In this document: piece by piece, positions 14,835-22,304 of the stretch
How the letters are laid out: every line of letters begins with the position of its first letter
Numbering within the stretch: the first letter of the stretch is position 1
NCBI GenBank assembly: GCA_023389315.1
Contig: JAEWEQ010000080.1
Coordinates: 1-28,266, forward strand
Origin: Actinomycetes bacterium
GTDB taxonomy: Bacteria; Actinomycetota; Actinomycetes; Actinomycetales; Actinomycetaceae
Reading direction: 5' to 3'
DNA length: 28,266 bases
The notes under the pieces: model-generated
The model's database searches: none
Seen by the model: only the letters and a program-made list of their open reading frames with translations
Told to the model about the DNA's origin: nothing
Position numbers and translations under genes: made by a program

Positions 14835-17819
14835 TTAGCGCAGGCGAGCGATACGCAGGCTCATTGCCACGCCTACCGGCTTAGCTTGGAACTCTGGACG
14901 AACGTCGGGCCCACAGGAGCGCGAACCGAGCCCATGATGGACACCGTCCACGATCAGCCACCACGATCGCGACTTTGCAAGCTCCCAACGGTGCGCCGCC
15001 GCAGTTAGTTCGTGGGGGGTGTAGGGGCACACCGAGACGCTGTGAGCGCCCTCGATCTCAATCAGCCAAGCTGAATCTTGCCACTCGAGCTGCAGCGCCC
15101 GCGTATCTAGGTGAGAAGCAGATTCTTGCGGCACCAGTGTATGTCCCCACTGATGATCGGCGGCGGCCGTAAAACAGCCCGACCAAGTACCGCAGCGCAT
15201 ATCGGAGTACGATTCACTCGGGCCCCGCCCCCACCAGGTGACCCGCTGCAAATCAGCGGGCAGAGACCACATGAAACCGATACGCGGTACTACTGCCGGC
15301 CATTGTCCTTCGGGGTTGGCCTCCAGCGCGATTTCCACGCGGTCGCTCCCCTGCCGCCAGCGCACCGAGCTATCGAGATAGAAGTCCGCCAGGGGTGAGG
15401 CGGTGCGTGCTCGCCAGGAGTGGGGGGTCGTTTCTAAAGTGGTAGTCATGGTCAGGTGCAGGCCGGCGCTGCGCCAACGGTCCGCGGAGGACGGGCCGCG
15501 CTGGCCATGTCCGGCTCCCATCGTTTCTTCCGGGCGGGCCTGCCAGTAGTCCAAATACCCGTGTCCGTCGTCGTTATCGGTGGGAGCTCGCCAACAGCTA
15601 ATCTGGGGCTGGTAAATAGAGTGACCTTCTTGGGTGCGCACAAACGGTACTTCTGCACGGATCTGTTCTTCGCTGGCGGGTAGCCAGATGTCTGCAGGCA
15701 CCGGCGCGTTTAGTTCCGTTACCGACATCAGTCGCCACCCCGATAGGCACTGTCCGACCGCCGGTAGTGGCTCCTGCGTGGTGGCGTCGAGCGCACCGCG
15801 GTAGTTGGTGGGCGTGGTTTGCGCCTGCTGCACATAGACGATGCGTGCCGGTCCAGACAACGGTGGCAGTGGGAAAGAACGGGTTTGCCCGGCGGCGAGG
15901 TCGAAGGTAGCTAGTTCGTAGGAGCGCTCCCAGGTTGCTAGCACTAGGCGTAAGTTCTCGTAGCCGTCCACTGCATCGCGGTTGCTGACCACCACTTGAC
16001 CGTCCTGCAGGCGGGCACGCACCGGCGCCACCACGTTCGCCCACGCTTGCAGCCCGGCGGAGGGCGTGGAATCGGCGTCCACTAGACCGTCGCAAACGAA
16101 GTTACCGTCGTGCAGTCGCTCCCCGAAGTCGCCGCCATAGCCGAGCTCTCCGTTGGGCAGGACGAGGGCGTGGTCGCGCCATTCCCACACATAGCCGCCG
16201 GCGTGAGTGGGGTGGTCCCACACCCGTTCCCACACCGGATCGATACCTCCGGGCCCGGTTCCCATAGCGTGTAGGCACTCAATCATCACATACGGCAAGG
16301 TCCGTACATGGTCACATTGGGCGGGGGTTAGCCGCCCACAGGCATGCTGGGCGGTTGCCACCGGTCCGGACGCGGAGAAGAAGGCGTCTATCTCTTCCAG
16401 TGCCGGGTACATGCGCGAATGGAACTGCTGGTAGTCACCCTCGTAGTCGCCCTCGTAATGGATCGGGCGGGAGGGATCGAGAGTTTTCACTAGGGCGGCA
16501 GCGGCGGCGAGGTTTTCTCCGGTGCCGGATTCATTTCCCAACGACCAGGACATGATGGCCGGGTGGGAAATGTCACGCGCTACCATGCGTTGCACGCGGT
16601 CGAGTATGCAGGCGCGCCAGTCCGGGTCGGAAGCGGGGTTGCCTTTCCAGCCGGCGTATTCGAAGCCGTGAGTTTCGATGTCGCATTCGTCCATCACCCA
16701 CAGCCCGATTTCATCGCACAGATCCAGTAAGCGCGGATGGGGTGGGTAGTGGGAAGTGCGGATGGCATTGACGTTGTGTTGTTTCATCAACATCAGATCT
16801 TGACGTACCCAAGTTTCGTCGTAAACGCGTCCGCGTTCGGAGTTGATTTCGTGTCGATTCACTCCGCGCAGTATGAGGCGGGCGCCGTTGGCCCGCAGTT
16901 GTCCGTCCACAATCTCAATTCGTCGGAAACCGCTGCGCACCCAAGCGGTTTCGGTGTCAGTTTTTGCCGTGATGGTAAACAGGTGGGGATGTTCCGGTGT
17001 CCATGCTTGGGCTGGAGACTGTTCAAGGGTGACTTCAATGCGCCCGTCAGCGTCGCTGCGCTGGGTTTGGGTGGCGGTGGTTAAGTCCCACCCGATGGTG
17101 ACGTCGGTGTGGGGCTGAGTTTGGATAGTGACCTGTGCCCGGCCCGTCCCGGTGTAACAATCCCAGTCGGTTTGTACGGTGAGGTTTTCAATACCGGGGT
17201 CGGGCCGGTGTAAGATTTCGATTTCTCGGAAGATTCCAGGCAGCCACCACTGGTCTTGGTCTTCGAGGTAGGAGCCGGCGCTAAACTGGCTCACCCGCAG
17301 GGCGAGGACGTAGGTTTTGCGTTCGGCTACGAGCTCGGTGATGTCGTAATCCTGCGGTAGTCGTGAGCCGCTGAAGCCGCCTACCAAGTGCCCGTCAAGC
17401 CAGATGGTGGCGCACGATTCGATGCCGTGTAGTCGAAGTATGACACGTCCGGTGCGGGGCAGTTCCGCGAGGTTAACGGTGCGTCGGTAGTCGCCGGTGG
17501 GGTTGTCGTCAGGGACGCGCGGGGGGTCGAGCGGGAAAGGGTAATTGACGTTGGTGTAGGCCGGCGAGGAGGGCGGTTGCGGAGCTAGGCACCAGTGCGC
17601 GGGAACGGGCATTTTCCGCCATTGGTCGGTGAGCTGGTAGGCGGGGTCGATGAAGTCCGGGTGGGGGGTGTCGGTGGGGACTGCGGGGTGGTAACGGAAG
17701 TCCCATTCACCACTGAGATCTAGGGTTTTGGCGTCAGTCTGGAAGTGGGCCGTTGGCCGGAGGGTGCGTCCCCAACTTGAGATCGGCTTTCCCTGCTCAT
17801 CTGTACCTAAATGCATCAT
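14835..17819 (-). CDS. lacZ: Beta-galactosidase, GH2 (LacZ type)
   Basis: A protein of about 994 residues with LacZ layout: an N-terminal sugar-binding domain (LDLSGEWDFRYHP), immunoglobulin-like domains, a TIM barrel and the C-terminal beta-sandwich. The GH2 signature NAIRTSHYPPHP then LCDEIGLWVMDECDIETHG is present; acid/base Glu430 lies in SLGNESG and the nucleophile Glu514 in VMIECLHAMG. It has no signal peptide and should act on imported galactosides in the cytoplasm. The start is uncertain: ATG 17819 (GGTGG ahead) was preferred because the operator and likely promoter lie close upstream; a GTG at 17876 would add 19 residues without family resemblance. It is divergent from a LacI gene and shares an operator sequence with the fucosidase operon. 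Confidence 0.93.
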   Translation of the reverse strand: MMHLGTDEQGKPISSWGRTLRPTAHFQTDAKTLDLSGEWDFRYHPAVPTDTPHPDFIDPAYQLTDQWRKMPVPAHWCLAPQPPSSPAYTNVNYPFPLDPPRVPDDNPTGDYRRTVNLAELPRTGRVILRLHGIESCATIWLDGHLVGGFSGSRLPQDYDITELVAERKTYVLALRVSQFSAGSYLEDQDQWWLPGIFREIEILHRPDPGIENLTVQTDWDCYTGTGRAQVTIQTQPHTDVTIGWDLTTATQTQRSDADGRIEVTLEQSPAQAWTPEHPHLFTITAKTDTETAWVRSGFRRIEIVDGQLRANGARLILRGVNRHEINSERGRVYDETWVRQDLMLMKQHNVNAIRTSHYPPHPRLLDLCDEIGLWVMDECDIETHGFEYAGWKGNPASDPDWRACILDRVQRMVARDISHPAIMSWSLGNESGTGENLAAAAALVKTLDPSRPIHYEGDYEGDYQQFHSRMYPALEEIDAFFSASGPVATAQHACGRLTPAQCDHVRTLPYVMIECLHAMGTGPGGIDPVWERVWDHPTHAGGYVWEWRDHALVLPNGELGYGGDFGERLHDGNFVCDGLVDADSTPSAGLQAWANVVAPVRARLQDGQVVVSNRDAVDGYENLRLVLATWERSYELATFDLAAGQTRSFPLPPLSGPARIVYVQQAQTTPTNYRGALDATTQEPLPAVGQCLSGWRLMSVTELNAPVPADIWLPASEEQIRAEVPFVRTQEGHSIYQPQISCWRAPTDNDDGHGYLDYWQARPEETMGAGHGQRGPSSADRWRSAGLHLTMTTTLETTPHSWRARTASPLADFYLDSSVRWRQGSDRVEIALEANPEGQWPAVVPRIGFMWSLPADLQRVTWWGRGPSESYSDMRCGTWSGCFTAAADHQWGHTLVPQESASHLDTRALQLEWQDSAWLIEIEGAHSVSVCPYTPHELTAAAHRWELAKSRSWWLIVDGVHHGLGSRSCGPDVRPEFQAKPVGVAMSLRIARLR

Positions 17820-17887
17820 TGACCACCGGTCGTTTGTCTGTGCGTGAGACTCAAGATCGGCCCCACAGAATTCCACGATTTCTCTAA

Positions 17888-17903
17888 GATATCACGAGTT
17901 AGC
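17888..17903 (-). promoter_or_regulatory. Operator B: copy of operator A in the lacZ/lacI divergent region
   Basis: On the minus strand this reads GCTAACTCGTGATATC, matching operator A (9841-9856) at 13 of 16 positions. It lies 68 bases upstream of the preferred lacZ start and 53 bases upstream of the second lacI-type gene, so it could control both. Confidence 0.6.
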
Positions 17904-17929
17904 TCCCGTGGTATAGGCAGTTCGTGATA
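17890..17929. repeat. Inverted repeat TATCACGA/TCGTGATA spanning the lacZ-lacI divergent region
   Basis: Exact 8-bp arms at 17890-17897 and 17922-17929, with centres 32 bp apart (about three helical turns). The left arm is half of operator B; the right arm is a further copy of its TCGTGATA half. The face-to-face spacing fits two regulator dimers on one side of the helix. Confidence 0.55.
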
Positions 17930-17955
17930 ACCTCAGATTCTGACAAGGAGGTACC

Positions 17956-18972
17956 ATGGCGCGTGTTACTAGGGCGGACGTCGCTAAGTTAGCGGGCGTC
18001 TCCCCCGCCACGGTTTCGGTGGTTCTCAACGGCAATTTTGACCGCGTGAGGATTTCAGAACAAACCCAGATGCGGGTGCGCGAGGCGGCTCGCGAACTGC
18101 GCTATTTCCCCTCCGCAGCGGGTCGCATTCTACGCAACCAAACCACCCCGACCATTGCTTTCCTCTTGGGGGCTCTGCCGGCTGACCCCTACGTCCCGGT
18201 AGTTGATTTGCAGATCATCACCGCCATGCAAGAAGCCCGCCGACAGGGGTTCTTCATTATCCCCATCACCGCTGATGACGATAATCCCGTGACTTTGGTG
18301 GAATCGCTATTGTCGCAAATCGCTCTGGGAGGAGTGGTGTGTGAGACTACTTCGCAGTTGAAGGACCTAGGTGAGACGATCACTGAAAACGACATACCGG
18401 TGATGTGGATGTCGCTATTAGATACTCCGCGTTATCACTCCGGATGCGGCCATATAACTATCCGTGAACACCCCGGCATTAAACAGCTCGTCGCAGGCCT
18501 AGACCTGCCTTCGGACACACCGGTATTGAGTGTCTGGGGGCCGGTTTCAGATACCAATCGTCTGGAGCCAGCTTCCCAGCATTTCCATGCCGGTTGGGAA
18601 GAGTTGCATTTGGATTCTTGGTCTTCCCTTGACGCTAGAGACGCCATTGGCCAATACCTGCAACGCCACGACGCCCCGCGCATCATCTGGTGTGCTGACG
18701 ACCTTCTCACTGCCGGCGCCCTGTATGCCTGCAATGCCCACGGCCTGCGCGTCCCCGAGGACGTCCAGATCATTGGGTATGGGGATCAAACTACCGAAGC
18801 TGCGCGAGCGTCCACCGTCACCGCCGCCCACTGGCCGGTACGCGAACTCACGGTCCGGGCGGTCGATGGTCTGATCGACGCCATCCAACATAAGGGCAAG
18901 AAAGGCCGCCTCGAGCTAGATATCCCCACTACTGCAGTTTGGCGTAGTACTACCCGCCCTCGATTGCAGTGA
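17956..18972 (+). CDS. LacI-family transcriptional regulator, probable regulator of lacZ and the fucosidase operon
   Basis: A 338-residue LacI/GalR protein with N-terminal helix-turn-helix (VTRADVAKLAGVSPATVSVVLNG, about 4-26) and a ligand-binding domain containing IIWCADDLLTAGALYA and a truncated-looking IIGYGDQTTEA in place of the common GFDD segment. The ATG at 17956 has a strong AGGAGGT site. It is divergent from lacZ across a 136-base gap holding operator B and an inverted repeat. Its recognition helix (SPATVSV) differs from that of the first regulator (SSQTVSR), in line with a different operator core. That it also controls the binding protein-fucosidase operon is inferred from operator A. 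The ligand is unknown; a galactoside or fucosyl-galactoside is likely. Confidence 0.92.
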   Translation: MARVTRADVAKLAGVSPATVSVVLNGNFDRVRISEQTQMRVREAARELRYFPSAAGRILRNQTTPTIAFLLGALPADPYVPVVDLQIITAMQEARRQGFFIIPITADDDNPVTLVESLLSQIALGGVVCETTSQLKDLGETITENDIPVMWMSLLDTPRYHSGCGHITIREHPGIKQLVAGLDLPSDTPVLSVWGPVSDTNRLEPASQHFHAGWEELHLDSWSSLDARDAIGQYLQRHDAPRIIWCADDLLTAGALYACNAHGLRVPEDVQIIGYGDQTTEAARASTVTAAHWPVRELTVRAVDGLIDAIQHKGKKGRLELDIPTTAVWRSTTRPRLQ

Positions 18973-18983
18973 TCGAGGACGGG
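18953..18983 (+). terminator. Hairpin over the end of the second lacI-type gene
   Basis: An 11-pair stem with one mismatch (CCCGCCCTCGAT with ATCGAGGACGGG) and a 7-base loop that contains most of the stop codon. A second short hairpin (GGGGG at 18989-18993 with CCCCC at about 19009-19013) follows. Neither has a T run, so termination strength is unclear. It separates converging genes. Confidence 0.45.
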
Positions 18984-19023
18984 CGTTAGGGGGCAGCGCC
19001 GTCGCACTCCCCCCTCGGGCAGC

Positions 19024-20562
19024 TTAGGTGGTGCTTGGCTGCAGATCTGCGAGGACGAACTCTGCGCCCCGTTCGCCGATCATGATGGCGGGAGCGTTAG
19101 TGTTGCCACTGGGGACGGTGGGCATCACGGAAGCGTCGATCACAAATAGTGCGCTGACTTGGTGGACTTTCAAAGTTGGGTCCACCACTGCGCCGGCGTC
19201 GGTTCCCATGCGGCAGGTCCCAACTTGGTGGTGGTAGGTAACCACCGCGGAGCGAATGTAGTCACGTTCTTGTTCTTCGGTTTCCACTTGCGGGCCCGGG
19301 TAGATTTCCACCGCTCCCCATGCTTCGCGAAGGGCCGGTTGGCACACGATGTCACGGCATTGGCGCAGAGAGTACAGTAGTGCGTCCTCGTCACGTTTGT
19401 CTGCTAGCGCGGCTAAGTCAATCAGTGGCGGATCGGTTAGATTGGGGCCCGATAGGCGCAGTCTGCCGCGGGACTTGGTGGCTACTAGTCCGGCTTGCAG
19501 GGTGAAGGCATTCGCCGGGCCGGTCATGCCGGTTTGGTACATCGGTACCGAGAAGTTGATCGGTTGTGTATCAGGGTTTTCATCCGCCGCCGGTGAGGAC
19601 GCGAACAGGTGGGTTTGCGCCACTGACACGCCATCTCGCGGCGCGTCGATTTGTCGCTTGGTGGCTTCGGCGATAACCGGTACTAGGTAGTGATCGTGGA
19701 GGTTCTCCCCCACCCCGGGTAGATCTACTTTAACTTCGATTCCCATTTCTTCTAGGTGTGGGCGCGGCCCAATCCTAGAGCGCATCAGTAGTCTTGGACT
19801 ATCTAGGGAGCCGCCACATAGCACTACCCGGTCGGCCATGACTTGATGCAGTTCGCTTTGGCGCAGGTATTCCACGCCTTCGGCACAGCCCTCGCGCAGT
19901 AGCACCCGGCTGGCATGCGCTCCGGTTATCACCGTAAAGTTGTGGTTTTCTAGGATCGGCTCACAGTAAGCCATCCAGGTATTGAAACGCCGACCGCTGC
20001 GCATATTCACCTGCATCTTAGAGATGCCTTCAATTTCTCCGCTGTTGTAATCGGGGTTGGTGTTTATGCCAGCTTTGTTCGCGGCCTCCACGATGGAGGC
20101 TTGGATGGGGTCCAATTGGTAATCGGCGGTGACGTCTAGGGGGCCGTGGGTGCCTCTTTCGTCCCCACCTGCGACCAGTGGTCCGCGGTAATTCTCAGCC
20201 CGCACGAAGTAGGGTTCCACTGCTTTCCAGCCCCAGCCGTTTGCGCCTTGTGCTTCCCAGCCGTCATAATCAGCGTGAGTTCCTCGTACCCAGATCACGG
20301 CGTTGAGAGCGTGGGAACCACCGAGGACGCGCCCGCGTGGCAGGTGGAGGCGGCGTCCAGCGGCGTTTTCTTGTGCCACCGTGTGGTAGTCCCAGTCTTG
20401 CGCTGAGTGCCACAGTTACCCCATGCGGTGCATCTGATGGATCGCGGGATTTAGATCTTCATAGCCCGCTTCTAGCAAAGTTACTTTCTTATCGGCGTCG
20501 ACCAGTCGGCGCGCTACGACACAGCCCGCGGATCCAGCGCTCACCACCACGATGTGTTCCAT
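19024..20562 (-). pseudogene. GMC-family FAD oxidoreductase (choline dehydrogenase-like), broken by a nonsense codon
   Basis: Over 513 codons the frame reads as a GMC oxidoreductase: a Rossmann start MEHIVVVSAGSAGC, LLEAGYEDLNPAIH, then RRLHLPRGRVLGGS (GMC signature 1), and at the C-terminus YHHQVGTCRMG with the catalytic-region His and SGNTNAPAIMIGE. The frame is never shifted, but codon 49 is TAA (complement of 20416-20418) between HRMG and LWHSAQDWDYHT, where relatives carry an acidic residue; a single GAA to TAA change explains it. In addition the first Gly of the FAD-binding GxGxxG is Ser (codon at 20539-20541). The start ATG 20562 has an AGAGGAAGG site. The C-terminal part could only restart at GTG 20379 and would lack FAD binding. 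Substrate unknown. Confidence 0.87.
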
Positions 20563-20700
20563 TTCTATCCTTCCTCTTTGAAGTGCGCTTGGTTTTACTG
20601 AGACTAACGCCAAGTAGTTTGCGCCGGTAAGGGCAGTTTGCTGCGGTGCACAATCTGCAAAGAAACGGGATCGGGTTTGCGCAAAATGACAAAGTGCGCT

Positions 20701-21465
20701 CTACCTACTTTGGTCAGTTTCCTGCTGGCCGCTCGGCTCGAGGACGGAAGCGGCGGTGGAGGCTTCCTCGTCGCCGGCTACTGCCAGGGCCGCTAGGAGC
20801 TGACTAGCCCACTGCTCCACTGCGCTTTCGAGTGCGGCTTTGGATGCGTAGTTGTAGATAACTACTTGCGCGTAGGCCGCACGCTCAGCATCAGGCATTT
20901 GGTTGTCGATGCGCGCTTGGGCTTGTTCCGGATTCATACCTCGATGTTTGCCTAGCAGTTCTATGCGGCGCTGAGTGGGAGCGGTGACCACCGCGAGGGC
21001 GTCGACTAGGTCGTGCATCCTGGCTTCTACCAGTATGGCGGCGTCGTAGACCGCCAGTTGCCCGGCTGGTACTTTCTCGAGGGCAGCGAGGGCGCAGTGT
21101 CGAATCCGCGGATGGGTGATGGCGTTTAGATCCGCTAATGCCTGGGGCTGGCTAAAGACTGTGGCGGCTAGGGCGGGGCGGCTGATGTGGCCGTCCACAA
21201 ATACTGACGGGCCGAAACGCTGGGCGATTTCGCGTTGGACTGCCCCGTCAGATTCCAGTAGCTGGTGCCCGATTTTATCCGCATCTACCACCAGCGCCCC
21301 CGTTTTTGCCAGTACCGCGGTTACGGTGCTCTTTCCTGCCCCTATTCCACCGGCTACTCCGAGGATGAGGCCCCGGCCTTTCTGGGCCCGGGCAGCCAAT
21401 GCCGCTGGCTTTAGACCACAGATTTTCACTTCTCCCAGTGCCGGTGGCTGCAAGCGCATCGTCAT
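20701..21465 (-). CDS. coaE: Dephospho-CoA kinase
   Basis: A 254-residue enzyme for the last step of coenzyme A synthesis (ATP-dependent phosphorylation of dephospho-CoA). The P-loop GVAGGIGAGKST lies at 36-47 and is followed by the DADKIGH segment (61-67); HPRIR and the adenine-side stretch RGMNPEQAQARIDNQM are also typical. About 30 residues precede the core, and about 40 low-complexity residues end the protein; either start 21465 or 21459 is possible. It lies four bases after cutC on the same strand and belongs to the rpsA-coaE group conserved in Actinobacteria. Unlike mycobacterial CoaE, it has no C-terminal GrpB-like (UPF0157) domain. Confidence 0.95.
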   Translation of the reverse strand: MTMRLQPPALGEVKICGLKPAALAARAQKGRGLILGVAGGIGAGKSTVTAVLAKTGALVVDADKIGHQLLESDGAVQREIAQRFGPSVFVDGHISRPALAATVFSQPQALADLNAITHPRIRHCALAALEKVPAGQLAVYDAAILVEARMHDLVDALAVVTAPTQRRIELLGKHRGMNPEQAQARIDNQMPDAERAAYAQVVIYNYASKAALESAVEQWASQLLAALAVAGDEEASTAASVLEPSGQQETDQSR

Positions 21466-21469
21466 AGGC

Positions 21470-22273
21470 TCATTCTACGAAGTCAGTATGGTTTTGACAG
21501 CGCTGCGCTGGCCGCACTTGGTTAATGATGGCTTGCGCGAGTGCGCCGTCTGTGACATCTGGTTCAGCGTCAGGTGCGCGAAAGTGCACTTGCTGTAGTC
21601 CCGCCCCGGCAACTACGTGCGCGATGTTGTCCTCCCGCAGCCCGCCGGAACCAATGACCGCCGTAGACGGTCCTAGTACCGTACATGCCAGTCGCAGTCC
21701 GGTGACGTTTGCGCGCGGGCCCTGGCCGGTGGTGAGGACGGCGTTAAAGCCTGCATCCCGTACCTGTTCTAGGCTGCGAAGGTAGTTCCTGGTATTGTCG
21801 ATGGCGCGGTGGAATACCATCGCAGCGGCGGGAGCTACCGCCCGGCATTCACGCAAAAATACCGGGTCCACTTCGCGCTTATCGGTCAAGGCACCGGTAA
21901 CGAACCCTACTCGGTCATCATCACCGACAAGTTCACGAAGCTGCCCTATCTGCTCCAGCAACTGCGCGCACTGGGCAGGTGTGTGTACGAAGGTGTCGGG
22001 TAGCTGTCGTACCAGGATGCGCAGCGCTAATCCGTGCTGCTGGCTAAATTCCCACGCCTGCATAACTAGCTCCGGGGTGGGAGTTAGCCCTCCGCATTGC
22101 AGCTCTTGGCACAATTCGACGCGATCGGCGCCAATCTGGGCGGCAACCTGCACGCCTGCTAGAGTTGCTACGCACAGTTCTACCTCGAGTGGGCGTGGCG
22201 TTTGTACGGGCACCACTTCCTCAATGCTGCTAGCTGCGGTTGTTATAAGACGATGATGGGGCTGGTCGCTCAT
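21470..22273 (-). CDS. cutC: CutC family protein
   Basis: A 267-residue TIM-barrel protein of the CutC family, historically linked to copper handling; its biochemical activity is not established. Family signatures are LEVELCVATLAGVQVAAQIGADRVELCQ near the start, FHRAIDN in the middle (from about residue 155) and VIGSGGLREDNI toward the end. About 30 residues precede the core. The ATG at 22273 was chosen; a TTG at 22294 is possible but sits in the hairpin stem after rpsA. It is encoded 31 bases after rpsA and just before coaE. The start lies in the loop of a hairpin, which may lower its translation. Confidence 0.88.
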   Translation of the reverse strand: MSDQPHHRLITTAASSIEEVVPVQTPRPLEVELCVATLAGVQVAAQIGADRVELCQELQCGGLTPTPELVMQAWEFSQQHGLALRILVRQLPDTFVHTPAQCAQLLEQIGQLRELVGDDDRVGFVTGALTDKREVDPVFLRECRAVAPAAAMVFHRAIDNTRNYLRSLEQVRDAGFNAVLTTGQGPRANVTGLRLACTVLGPSTAVIGSGGLREDNIAHVVAGAGLQQVHFRAPDAEPDVTDGALAQAIINQVRPAQRCQNHTDFVE

Positions 22274-22286
22274 CGCCACCAGCCCC
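22258..22286 (-). terminator. Hairpin after rpsA that encloses the cutC start
   Basis: A perfect 9-bp stem GGGGCTGGT/ACCAGCCCC with an 11-base loop, beginning 18 bases after the rpsA stop on the minus strand. No U run follows, so it is more likely an attenuator or a 3' end stabiliser of the rpsA message. The preferred cutC ATG (22271-22273) is inside the loop. Confidence 0.55.
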
Positions 22287-22304
22287 ACTTTCAACTAAGC
22301 GGAG

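Noticed and set aside
14835..17876. Several 60-115 codon open frames on the plus strand and in other minus frames inside lacZ
   Set aside because: They are shadows of the long GH2 frame without ribosome sites or recognisable domains.
20616..20685. AGTTTGC repeats (20616, 20635) and the palindrome TTTGCGCAAA (20676-20685) upstream of the GMC pseudogene
   Set aside because: Short and with irregular spacing; could be remnants of an operator but not strong enough to report as a site.
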